A stretch of DNA of 64,000 bases, taken from Mucilaginibacter yixingensis. Its GTDB lineage: Bacteria > Bacteroidota > Bacteroidia > Sphingobacteriales > Sphingobacteriaceae. This document shows, in pieces, positions 54,883-63,334 of the stretch; position 1 is the stretch's first letter; the number at the start of each line of letters is the position of its first letter. Below the pieces are notes generated by a model. That model was not told the origin of the DNA. It ran no database searches and saw only the letters and a program-made list of their open reading frames with translations. The translations under genes and the position numbers were made by a program. The DNA lies in contig NZ_CP160205.1 of assembly GCF_041080815.1 (NCBI RefSeq), positions 992,001 to 1,056,000 of the forward strand, written 5' to 3'.

Positions 54883-55619
54883 TTTCGTTGCAAATGCAGT
54901 CCGTATATCATGGGCATGCCTTCAAATTTTTCATAAACATGCAGGGCGTTGTACTGCTCATAATAGTGCTTCATAGACTCATCAACCGGTATCTGTTCGC
55001 TATAAGTTACCTCAAAACCACTTACGGCCAGTATGTCAATAATGCGGTTTACATGGTGCACAAAGTTTTTGATGGCGATGGTTTGATTGCCACTTTTAAA
55101 AGTACGCTTGCCACCGGTAGCCAAAGCATCAGGATGAAAATCGGTGATCAGGATATCGCCCTTTTGTTTTAGTATGCAACTCCATGAAAGTAATGCTTCC
55201 TCCAGGTTTTGGATGTGCGCCATGGTGAGCGTAGACACAATTACATCAAATGACCCACTGGGGATATCGCTAAACAGATTATCGTTGATCAGGTGAGTTT
55301 CGGCACTGCCAAACTTGGCCCGCAGACGTTCCAGCATCCCGGCCGACACGTCAAAGCCCGCCAATCGCACCGGATGGTGTTGCAGCATTTTAGCCCAGTG
55401 CCTGCCGGTACCGCAGCCAATATCTGCCACGCTTTTACCGGTTAGATCCACTTGATCGAGTAACCGGCCAAACACCTGCTCATCCAGATCCATCATCAAA
55501 TTAGCGGGCTGCGCATCATACTGTACCGACCAGATATTGTACGCCTCGCCGGCCTCCTTCTCTGGTATGGGTTTATGAAACAAGTGGGTAGGGAGTATAT
55601 GTTTTAATGCGGATAACAT
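54879..55619 (-). CDS. Class I SAM-dependent methyltransferase
   Basis: 246 residues. SAM motif I VADIGCGTGRHW, acidic end of strand 2 in LAGFDVSAGM, motif IV FDVIVSTLTMAHI. Methyl-11/UbiE-like. First gene of the minus-strand trio; may modify a sugar or lipid. Confidence 0.9.
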   Translation of the reverse strand: MLSALKHILPTHLFHKPIPEKEAGEAYNIWSVQYDAQPANLMMDLDEQVFGRLLDQVDLTGKSVADIGCGTGRHWAKMLQHHPVRLAGFDVSAGMLERLRAKFGSAETHLINDNLFSDIPSGSFDVIVSTLTMAHIQNLEEALLSWSCILKQKGDILITDFHPDALATGGKRTFKSGNQTIAIKNFVHHVNRIIDILAVSGFEVTYSEQIPVDESMKHYYEQYNALHVYEKFEGMPMIYGLHLQRK

Positions 55620-55680
55620 GGCTGCGATGGTTTTTAGCTATTACGGGGGAGGGGAGGGAATGGTTGCTTTGATCTGGTTG

Positions 55681-55968
55681 CCTCACCCCAAACCCTCTCC
55701 GAAGGAGAGGGGCTCTAGTGAAAAGTTAAAGCTTTTGCACGATAAGAACCACAAGTGCTGGGAAGAAGGAAAGAAGCGTTGGAATTGTGCGATTCCCCTC
55801 TTGAGAGGGGTGGAGGGGTGTGTCCTTTATGCCTGCGAAATGACACACCCCTACAGCCGCACTTTCCAACGCGCCCCCTCTCAAGAGGGGATTTTAGCTC
55901 TTCTCCACCTTGTGGTCCTTAACGAGCAAGAGAATAAGCTTCTCTCCTTTGGAGAGGGATTTGGGGGG
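55681..55968. repeat. Composite palindrome: nested element copy D between inverted CCTCTCC elements
   Basis: CCTCACCCCAAACCCTCTCC (55681 on) and its inverse at 55939-55968 enclose the nested element (55747-55920). Outer arms are ACCACAAGTGCTGGGAAGA and TCTTCTCCACCTTGTGGT. An extra stem GCGTTGGAA..GTGC/GCAC..TTCCAACGC (near 55776 and 55859) surrounds the two inner hairpins. The 450-base gap between divergent genes holds no gene. Confidence 0.87.
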
Positions 55969-56073
55969 CGGCTGCTCATTTTTTCCATCTGCAGGCAACC
56001 CTCCTAATGCCTTCAGCGTAATATTTATACCGGTCGGCAGGTGATCTGGCCGGAAAAATACTGAGACCGAGCT

Positions 56074-57573
56074 ATGAATAAGGTATTGCTGTTTAACCCC
56101 CGGAGCGCCGAGAATAAGCCCCGCATCCCCAACTCTATCATGAATATTGCCGCATCCATCAACGGCAAATATGAATGGGTGATTGTTGATGGTAACTGCG
56201 AGCAGGATGCTTCCGCAAAAATTGAGAGCTATCTGCAAACCGGCGAGTTTAGTTATCTGGGGTTCTCGGTTATGCCTGGTCCGCAATTGAGGCAGGCCAT
56301 CCCTATCGCCAAATTAGTTAAGCAGAAGTTTCCAAAAACAACGATGATCTGGGGCGGTTATTTCCCTTCCAATCACTCTAAAGTGGTGCTTGATTCTGGT
56401 TATGTAGATTTTATTATTAACGGTCCCGGCGATAACGCTTTCCCGCAATTGCTGGATGCCCTGGAGGAAGCAAAGCCCTACGAGCTGATTAAAAACCTGA
56501 TTTATAAAGCCGACGGCAAGATCTACAAAACCATCAAGGAAGATCTGCTGGATCAGGATGCCTTGCCGCGGTTACCTTATACCCAGTTAGGTGATTTTTA
56601 TCCGATTGAACGCTACCTGGGTAAAACCTACCTGGGGCAACGCACGCTGGCTTATCACTCCAGTATAGGCTGCCCGTTCACGTGTTCGTTCTGCGCGGTG
56701 GTACCTATTTATGAGGCGCGTTGGAAAGGAAAATCAGCACAGCATATTTATAATGATGTAAAATACATCAAAGATAAATGGGGTGCCGATGCCATTGAAT
56801 TTCATGATAACAACTTCTTTGTATCAGAAAAACGTGCAGTTGATTTTGCCCGATTGATCAAACCCGAAAATATGAGTTGGTGGGGCATGGCCCGCATTGA
56901 TACTATGGATAAGTTTAAAGATTCATCGCTGGCAGAGTTGCGCGAGTCTGGCTGTAAGATCATTTTTTTTGGGGCCGAGAGTGGAAACGATAGCGTACTG
57001 GAGCAGATGGATAAGGGCGGCACGCAGACCGGCGCACAGATTATCCGCTTTGCCGAGCGGTTGCGCAAGTTTGATATCATCCCTGAATATTCTTTTGTAC
57101 TGGGTACCCCGGCGCCAACGCCCCAGCAAGTGCAGTCGCAAATTGATTTTGAGATAGATTTTATAAAGAAGGTAAAAGCCGTAAACCCCGATACCGAGAT
57201 TATTATTTATACCTATAGCCCGGTGCCCACAGAGGGTTCACATCTTTATGAGGATGTGTTGAAGAGTGGCTTTACGTTTCCGCAGGTGTTGGAAGATTGG
57301 ATCAGTCCGGCGTGGGAGAGTTTTGACCTGCGAAAAAACCCGCTCACACCCTGGTTGCAGCCCGAGATGATAGACAAGATCAGGAATTTTGAAACCGTGC
57401 TGAACGGACTTTATCCAACGGTGACCGACATCAGGCTGAACTCCATAAAACGCCGTGCCATCAAACTGGTGGCTGCGTTGCGCTACAAAACCAGTTTGTA
57501 CAAATATCCATACGAAATAAAACTGCTGCACAAGGTTTGGCGCTATCGCCAGCCGGAGATACAAGGATTTTAA
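56074..57573 (+). CDS. B12-binding-type radical SAM protein 1
   Basis: 499 residues. N-terminal Rossmann-like cobalamin domain (about 1-130) with GGYFPSNHSKVVL; the DxHxxG axial-ligand motif is not apparent. Radical SAM core with the Fe-S cluster motif GCPFTCSFC (CxxxCxxC), then FFGAESGNDSVLEQMDKGG. A C-terminal extension (about 360-499) is of unknown role. Members perform difficult methylations or ring rearrangements. It is 23 bases ahead of a second such gene. Confidence 0.88.
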   Translation: MNKVLLFNPRSAENKPRIPNSIMNIAASINGKYEWVIVDGNCEQDASAKIESYLQTGEFSYLGFSVMPGPQLRQAIPIAKLVKQKFPKTTMIWGGYFPSNHSKVVLDSGYVDFIINGPGDNAFPQLLDALEEAKPYELIKNLIYKADGKIYKTIKEDLLDQDALPRLPYTQLGDFYPIERYLGKTYLGQRTLAYHSSIGCPFTCSFCAVVPIYEARWKGKSAQHIYNDVKYIKDKWGADAIEFHDNNFFVSEKRAVDFARLIKPENMSWWGMARIDTMDKFKDSSLAELRESGCKIIFFGAESGNDSVLEQMDKGGTQTGAQIIRFAERLRKFDIIPEYSFVLGTPAPTPQQVQSQIDFEIDFIKKVKAVNPDTEIIIYTYSPVPTEGSHLYEDVLKSGFTFPQVLEDWISPAWESFDLRKNPLTPWLQPEMIDKIRNFETVLNGLYPTVTDIRLNSIKRRAIKLVAALRYKTSLYKYPYEIKLLHKVWRYRQPEIQGF

Positions 57574-57596
57574 AGAAGCGAAGAGAAAGAGACCCC

Positions 57597-59060
57597 ATGA
57601 AAAATATCCTGTTCACCCATTCATACTTTATGCAGTTTGACCCCAAGCAGTGGGGCATCGGTTTGCCCTATCCGCCGTTGGGCACTATAACTGCGGCTGC
57701 GTTAATGCGCGAGCAGGGTTACCAGGTTTCTTTATTTGATACCATGTTGCTGGCTGGCCCTGAAGGAGTGGCCGATGCCATCAAACAAAGTAATGCCCGA
57801 TACCTGGTTGTTTATGATGATGGCTTTAACTATCTCACCAAAATGTGCCTCACCAATATGCGCCAGGCCGCTTTCAGGATGATTAAGATAGCTAAGCAGA
57901 TGGGGTGCACGGTAATCGTCGCAAGTTCAGACAGTACTGATAATTACCTGAAATATCTGGAAGAAGGTGCCGACTATGTCATCATTGGCGAAGCCGAGCA
58001 AACGCTGCTGGAACTGGTTAACCAATTGGAAGCTGGCCAGACCGATATACAACAAATATTAGGACTAGCGTTTTTTGATAAAGGAAAGCTTACCAAAACA
58101 CCCGGCCGCCCGGTAATGAAAGACCTGGACGCACTGCCGCTGGCTGCCTGGGATCTGGTGGATATGCCCGCCTACCGCGATATGTGGATGAAGAATGCCG
58201 GTTATTTCTCCCTCAATATGGGTACTACCCGCGGTTGCCCATTTAAGTGTAACTGGTGCGCCAAACCTATTTATGGTAACCGTTACAACTCGCGCGGGGT
58301 AACCCATGTGGTAAAAGAACTGAACTTGCTCATCAATACTTACGGTGCTGAACATATTTGGTTTTGTGATGATATTTTTGGGCTGAAGCCAGGTTGGGTG
58401 GCCGAGTTGGCCAAGCAGGTACAAGCCGCCGGACTGAAATTTCGCTTCAAAATACAATCGCGCGCTGATTTGCTTTTGGAAGATGACCAGATTGCCGCCC
58501 TGGCCGCAGCGGGTTGTGAAAACGCCTGGATTGGCGCCGAGAGTGGCTCGCAAAAGATTTTGGATGCGATGGACAAGGGCACTAAGATTGAGCAGATTAA
58601 ACAAGCTACCCTCTTGATGAAGAAGCACGGCATCAGGCCGTCGTTTTTTATTCAGTTTGGTTATCCGGGTGAAACACGGGAGGATATTGCTAAAACCATA
58701 GTGATGATCAATGAGTTATTGCCATTTGAGATTGGTATATCAGTATCGTATCCATTGCCCGGCACCCTATTTTACGAACGTGTAAAGGAAGATCTGAAAG
58801 CCAAAGCCAACTGGACCGACTCTGACGAGATGGCAATGATGTTCCATCATGCCTTCCCGCCGGCGTTCTATAAACAGTTGCATAAATATGTACATCGCAA
58901 CTATCACCAGCATCTGGCAAAGTACAATTTCCTGCAGTTGATTAGAAAGCCGTTTAAGGCCGATGCCCGTCGCCTGAAAAAAGCCTTGTCTATACTTTAT
59001 TATGCTCCTGCCGCTTTGTTTGAAAAAATGAAGCTGCAACAAACCGAAAAAGCATGGTAA
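57597..59060 (+). CDS. B12-binding-type radical SAM protein 2
   Basis: 487 residues from the ATG at 57597 (MKNILFTHSYFMQF). Same architecture as the upstream gene: cobalamin-domain-like N-terminus (YPPLGTITAAALMREQGY), cluster motif GCPFKCNWC, AWIGAESGSQKILDAMDKGT, and FGYPGETRED. No DxHxxG is seen. The two are similar in layout but clearly diverged, so distinct reactions are likely. Its last 7 bases overlap the next methyltransferase gene. Confidence 0.88.
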   Translation: MKNILFTHSYFMQFDPKQWGIGLPYPPLGTITAAALMREQGYQVSLFDTMLLAGPEGVADAIKQSNARYLVVYDDGFNYLTKMCLTNMRQAAFRMIKIAKQMGCTVIVASSDSTDNYLKYLEEGADYVIIGEAEQTLLELVNQLEAGQTDIQQILGLAFFDKGKLTKTPGRPVMKDLDALPLAAWDLVDMPAYRDMWMKNAGYFSLNMGTTRGCPFKCNWCAKPIYGNRYNSRGVTHVVKELNLLINTYGAEHIWFCDDIFGLKPGWVAELAKQVQAAGLKFRFKIQSRADLLLEDDQIAALAAAGCENAWIGAESGSQKILDAMDKGTKIEQIKQATLLMKKHGIRPSFFIQFGYPGETREDIAKTIVMINELLPFEIGISVSYPLPGTLFYERVKEDLKAKANWTDSDEMAMMFHHAFPPAFYKQLHKYVHRNYHQHLAKYNFLQLIRKPFKADARRLKKALSILYYAPAALFEKMKLQQTEKAW

Positions 59061-59881
59061 ACGCTGATGTATCTGCCCCCGACAACGAGTTGCACGCCGA
59101 AGCTGCTTTTTCGGCGCAATCTGGTGTGTTTGATCAGATCTACTCTACCGATGCCATTATTGAGTATAAGCGCGCCCGGGTAAGGCAACACGTCCTCAAC
59201 TTTGTGCCCGTTGGTAGTCGCCTACTGGAACTAAACGCCGGCACTGGCGAGGATGCTATCTTTTTTGCGCAGCAAGGTTACCGCGTACACGCAACCGATA
59301 TTTCAAAAGGGATGCAAAACGTGCTTGCTACCAAGGTAAAAGCTGCGGGTCTGGATGCACAGGTTAGTAACGAAATATGTTCCTTCACCCAATTAAATGA
59401 GTTAAAAGATGGTGGCCCGTACGATGCTGTTTTCTCCAACTTCGGTGGTTTGAATTGTACCGGCGAACTGGATAAAGTGTTGGCCTCGTTACCCGCGCTC
59501 ATTAAATCCGGCGGTACTGCTACGCTGGTTATTATCCCCAAGTTTTGTTTGTGGGAAACGTTGCTGGTATTTAAAGGGAAATTCAGAACCGCTTTTCGCA
59601 GGTTTAATGCAGCTGGCGGTCGCAAAGCACATATAGAAGGCGAGTATTTTAAATGCTGGTATTATAATCCGTCATACGTCATCAAACATACGACTCAGCA
59701 TTTTGATGTGGTTGCGCTGGAGGGGTTGTGTACCATTGTGCCGCCATCATATATAGAAGGTTTTGGCGATAAGTATCCTTCGCTGTTTAATCGCCTGAAG
59801 AAATGGGAAGATCGGCTTAAAGCCGCCTGGCCGTTTAAGTATATGGGCGATTATTTTGTGATAACGCTGAGAAGGAAGTAG
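59054..59881 (+). CDS. Class I SAM-dependent methyltransferase
   Basis: 275 residues. Motif I LLELNAGTGEDAIFFAQQGY, strand 2 acid in VHATDISKGM, motif IV YDAVFSNFGGLNC. It begins inside the second radical SAM gene, so the three form one unit. C-terminal ~80 residues are extra and may bind the substrate. Confidence 0.9.
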   Translation: MVNADVSAPDNELHAEAAFSAQSGVFDQIYSTDAIIEYKRARVRQHVLNFVPVGSRLLELNAGTGEDAIFFAQQGYRVHATDISKGMQNVLATKVKAAGLDAQVSNEICSFTQLNELKDGGPYDAVFSNFGGLNCTGELDKVLASLPALIKSGGTATLVIIPKFCLWETLLVFKGKFRTAFRRFNAAGGRKAHIEGEYFKCWYYNPSYVIKHTTQHFDVVALEGLCTIVPPSYIEGFGDKYPSLFNRLKKWEDRLKAAWPFKYMGDYFVITLRRK

Positions 59882-59925
59882 GAGTCTGATATATATTCCC
59901 GTGTTGTTCTAACGGGAAAAATCTT

Positions 59926-60846
59926 TCAATTAGCCACAATGTGCTCCGTACTCTCTAATACGCCATGCACTTTGTTGTTGTAGTTATTTAACAGGTGCTT
60001 TTGAAAGTTGATGGGATCTGGTTTGGAGCAGTGCTGCTCGGCTATCATGCCCAGTACAAAGCCGTGCATGTTGGTAGCCTTTTCCTGTGTTTTCTTTTGC
60101 CATTTTTTGCTGGTGATGCGCATCAGCATGCGGTCTAGCATACAGCCCAGTTTGCTGTTCAACAGAAATTCAACAGCACTTTTTAGCCAGAAGGTTTTTA
60201 CCGGTTTAGCGGTTGATACGCGCAGGTAATTGTTGGGCAGAAAAACTTGCGTCCAGGTGTTTTCTGCATAAAAACTCTCAAACACGCTGTCGCCTTGCAG
60301 CGGCATCAGGGTAACTACTTCAATGGCGGTGTAGATGTTTTTCTCGGTTATCTCCAATTGCTCTTCATCCACATAGTAATTCATGCAGAAATAGTGCTGC
60401 TTGTTAAACAGAAAGCTCAGTTTTTTGAGCAGGTGCATAAAGCTGCGCGCTATCCACAAGCGGTTTTTGGCCGTGATGATAAACAGATCTACGTCTGATT
60501 CATCGTCGGCATAGTTCTTTGATAAAGAGCCTGAAATGGCAATACCACGCACGTAGGGAAACCGAATCAATAAATCGCTCACCCGATGAGCTATTTTTAT
60601 GAGCTCGCCGGCTTTACGGTTGCCGGTAATGCGGCGCGATATGAGTGTAGGGTCGTTACGCAGGGTGTAATAATCGCCAAAACGGTAAATGGCGCGACTG
60701 GCCACCATGTATCTCAAGGCGGCGTCAACATCTGGCTGATAATATTTTTGCTGCAGATAGAGCAATATTTCAACACGTGTAAGCGGGTAGCTGAACATGT
60801 CAAAATAGGCCAGGGTAGCTAAGATATTTCGGTTGATGCTGGTCAA
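59926..60846 (-). CDS. Nucleotidyltransferase-domain protein
   Basis: 306 residues. GISGSLSKNYADDESDVDLFII gives the GS...DxD motif of the Pol beta/MNT nucleotidyltransferase superfamily, at about 100-130, after a winged-helix-like N-terminal ~70 residues (LATLAYFDMFSYPLTRVEILLYL). The rest, to residue 306, is helical and of no recognised type. Such proteins are seen near bacterial glycan genes; activity is unproven. Confidence 0.75.
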   Translation of the reverse strand: MTSINRNILATLAYFDMFSYPLTRVEILLYLQQKYYQPDVDAALRYMVASRAIYRFGDYYTLRNDPTLISRRITGNRKAGELIKIAHRVSDLLIRFPYVRGIAISGSLSKNYADDESDVDLFIITAKNRLWIARSFMHLLKKLSFLFNKQHYFCMNYYVDEEQLEITEKNIYTAIEVVTLMPLQGDSVFESFYAENTWTQVFLPNNYLRVSTAKPVKTFWLKSAVEFLLNSKLGCMLDRMLMRITSKKWQKKTQEKATNMHGFVLGMIAEQHCSKPDPINFQKHLLNNYNNKVHGVLESTEHIVAN

Positions 60847-60912
60847 GGCTTTTATTTATAAGTTATTGACAGTGAGTTGTAAGCGGCGCCGTTCCTAGTA
60901 ACCGCTTTCTAT

Positions 60913-62232
60913 TTAGAATGACGGACTGTTTGCGCTTTTGGTTGCCCTTTGATTAAAAAAATATTGTGTTTTTGTATCTCCTTTTGCCATTGTTTTTCTG
61001 GGCAATGCATAAACAAGGAAAGAGAAGAACAAGGCATAGAAATACACGCTTTTTTCTGCATTCAACAGGCTTTCTGATATCGACACGGTGGTAATCAACA
61101 ATATAAAAGTCATCAGCATAACGTCGTGCCTGATGTATGCGGTCGCAAAGCCGAAACCCAGGGTGCACAAGTAAAACAGCAAGCCCACTATGCCTGAAGT
61201 GATGAGGAAAGTGATATACTGGTTATGCGCGTTGAGTTTAAACAGGTAAGAGCTATAGAGCTTTTTCTGAAAGTAAGCATCCATTAGTAAGGGCAGTTCT
61301 GCGCCCGAGCCATAGCCCAGAATGGGGCGCTTGTAAACAATCTCTGCAGCAGTTTGCCAGCGGACGAGTCGCGGGTCGGCAGATTCATTGGTGGATGTGT
61401 TTTGGGAGAAATCAGTTTTTAACTCAGCTACATAACGCTCTTTGAAACTCTTGGCCTTGAGCGCCCCGCCAATTACCATGGCCGATAATGCTGCGCTGAT
61501 TAAAGCAAACCTCAGACGGGCTCGTCCTCGCAACGTTAATATAGGGATGGCTAATACAACGGTCAATACCAAAGCAACCAGAATTGCTTTAGACCCCAAT
61601 TGAACAATGCCGGCCGTTAAAAAAAGCATCCCGGCGGCGCACAGGCAACGGTATAACCATTTAGTCTCTTTTATGGCCAGCAGCAACAGGTTTACCAAAG
61701 CAATGGCTACTTGTAATGAGAAAAATGTTGCATGGATACCCAGCGGTGCCGAAAAATGGTGATTAACAAATGTGTCTGAAAAAATGCTTTTTAGTGGCAA
61801 ATGGAAATAAATAATCCGCCGGAAGGCGCAGGTATATAAAAACAAGACGCAGCCTACACAGACAACAGAGAAGACGAGTAAAAGACGATCCCGGTATTTA
61901 CTAAAGTTGAACGGATTAATGGCGAAGAAAACAGGTATCAGCAGCACCAGCAGTAATCGCGTTAATTCATCCAGGCCCAGATTAAAAAAATGAGTATAAG
62001 TAAGACTGATAAGCGTGATCAGAAACACGCTTATCAGGGCCAGATTCCTAATGTTCCACAGCCCGTCCAGATCCTTGCAACGCAGATGGATCAGCGTATG
62101 CACGGCAAAGCATATAAAGGCTGTTTGGCTGTAAAACTTATCAAAAGGCAGCGTAACCAATAGCAGCATGATCAGATAATAGCTGATCTGGTTTTGCAAA
62201 CTATCCCCGGTTAAGAGCAACTTGTTTTTCAT
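60913..62232 (-). CDS. O-antigen ligase/polymerase (Wzy_C) family membrane protein
   Basis: From the ATG at 62232 (MKNKLLLTGD) 439 residues; the longer reading from 62307 overlaps the upstream GT by more. About 10-12 membrane helices. The Wzy_C block is ILGYGSGAELP and LNAHNQYITFLITSGIVGLL (HNxY..L...G..G). Joins or polymerises lipid-linked glycans in the periplasm. Overlaps the upstream GT by 32 bases. Confidence 0.88.
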   Translation of the reverse strand: MKNKLLLTGDSLQNQISYYLIMLLLVTLPFDKFYSQTAFICFAVHTLIHLRCKDLDGLWNIRNLALISVFLITLISLTYTHFFNLGLDELTRLLLVLLIPVFFAINPFNFSKYRDRLLLVFSVVCVGCVLFLYTCAFRRIIYFHLPLKSIFSDTFVNHHFSAPLGIHATFFSLQVAIALVNLLLLAIKETKWLYRCLCAAGMLFLTAGIVQLGSKAILVALVLTVVLAIPILTLRGRARLRFALISAALSAMVIGGALKAKSFKERYVAELKTDFSQNTSTNESADPRLVRWQTAAEIVYKRPILGYGSGAELPLLMDAYFQKKLYSSYLFKLNAHNQYITFLITSGIVGLLFYLCTLGFGFATAYIRHDVMLMTFILLITTVSISESLLNAEKSVYFYALFFSFLVYALPRKTMAKGDTKTQYFFNQRATKSANSPSF

Positions 62233-63334
62233 GGTGGCTACAGTAGCAATCAAAAATGAAGGCCTCATACTGATCGATGATGTTTTGCCAGTTAAATACA
62301 TCCTCAATCTTGTGGAGGTTGTTTTTTACCATATTAATTTCCGGCTCTTTGCGTTGTACAGTTTCTACCAGTTCGCGTACTTCGTTGGCGTTAGAAAAGT
62401 AAAAGGCATCTGCATTGAGCACCGCTTTGTTAAACGGATTGTTGTGTGCAGCTATCAGCGCTTCGCTGGCCATGGCTTCCAGCAAAGATGGATTGGTGCC
62501 CCCCACGCTGTGCCCGTGAAAGTAAAGGTAGGAGTGATTTTGCAGGGCACGCACCTTGGCGTTGTCCCAAATACCACCTTTAAAGTCAATACGGCTATCG
62601 TTCTGGAAACGGTTTGTGATGTATTTGCCAAAGCGGTTGCTGGTATCGCCCAAAACTTTAAATGATTTTTTTGAATTGCTGGCGTTAAAACCTTCCAATA
62701 TGGTTTCAATATTGTTTTCGGGTTCCATACGGGCCATCAGCAAAAAGTAATCTTCTTTTTTAAATGTATCCGGGTCTACCTGTTCCCGCTCAATATCGCT
62801 ATAAGGCTCGGCGCCGTAAGGGATGTAACAGCTTTCAATGTTATACCTGTCGGCCAGATAAGAGCGAATGGCAATAGAGTCTGATATATAAAAATCGCTA
62901 TACTTTACGGCAAGCTTTTCGGCATATTTTAAAAACTGCTGCACGGGTTTAGAGTATTTGGAACGTGCCCATTCCAAACCGTCCATATTGGTAATGATGG
63001 TGCTTTGCTTAGGGAAGAAACTGCCCCAAACAGAGCTGCTGGTGTAGCCCATCATTAGTATCACGTCAAAGTTGCGTTTACGTGCATCGCGTAAGCAATT
63101 AAAATCATATACAAACTGACCGGCGGTGCCTATTTTGTATTCAGGATCATGACAGTGTACAATGTTTACGCCGTTCCAGCTATCTTCCTGGTAAGGGTGG
63201 TTGTGCGAGTTGTAAACGGTAACCGCATGCCCTTTTTTTACCAGACCTGCCGATACATATTCAGAGATATGCTCAAACCCGCCGTAATAATTGGGAATAC
63301 CGCGGGTGCCTAAAATAGCGATGTTCAGTTTCAT
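62201..63334 (-). CDS. DUF1972/GT4-type glycosyltransferase (rhamnosyltransferase-like)
   Basis: 377 residues. Opens with IAILGTRGIPNYYGGFEHISEYVSAGL, the DUF1972 N-terminal domain of GT4 proteins often annotated as rhamnosyl- or galactosyltransferases. The C-terminal half has MARMEPENNIETILEGF and GGTNPSLLEAMASEAL. Its start overlaps the upstream GT stop by ATGA. Confidence 0.9.
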   Translation of the reverse strand: MKLNIAILGTRGIPNYYGGFEHISEYVSAGLVKKGHAVTVYNSHNHPYQEDSWNGVNIVHCHDPEYKIGTAGQFVYDFNCLRDARKRNFDVILMMGYTSSSVWGSFFPKQSTIITNMDGLEWARSKYSKPVQQFLKYAEKLAVKYSDFYISDSIAIRSYLADRYNIESCYIPYGAEPYSDIEREQVDPDTFKKEDYFLLMARMEPENNIETILEGFNASNSKKSFKVLGDTSNRFGKYITNRFQNDSRIDFKGGIWDNAKVRALQNHSYLYFHGHSVGGTNPSLLEAMASEALIAAHNNPFNKAVLNADAFYFSNANEVRELVETVQRKEPEINMVKNNLHKIEDVFNWQNIIDQYEAFIFDCYCSHHEKQVALNRG

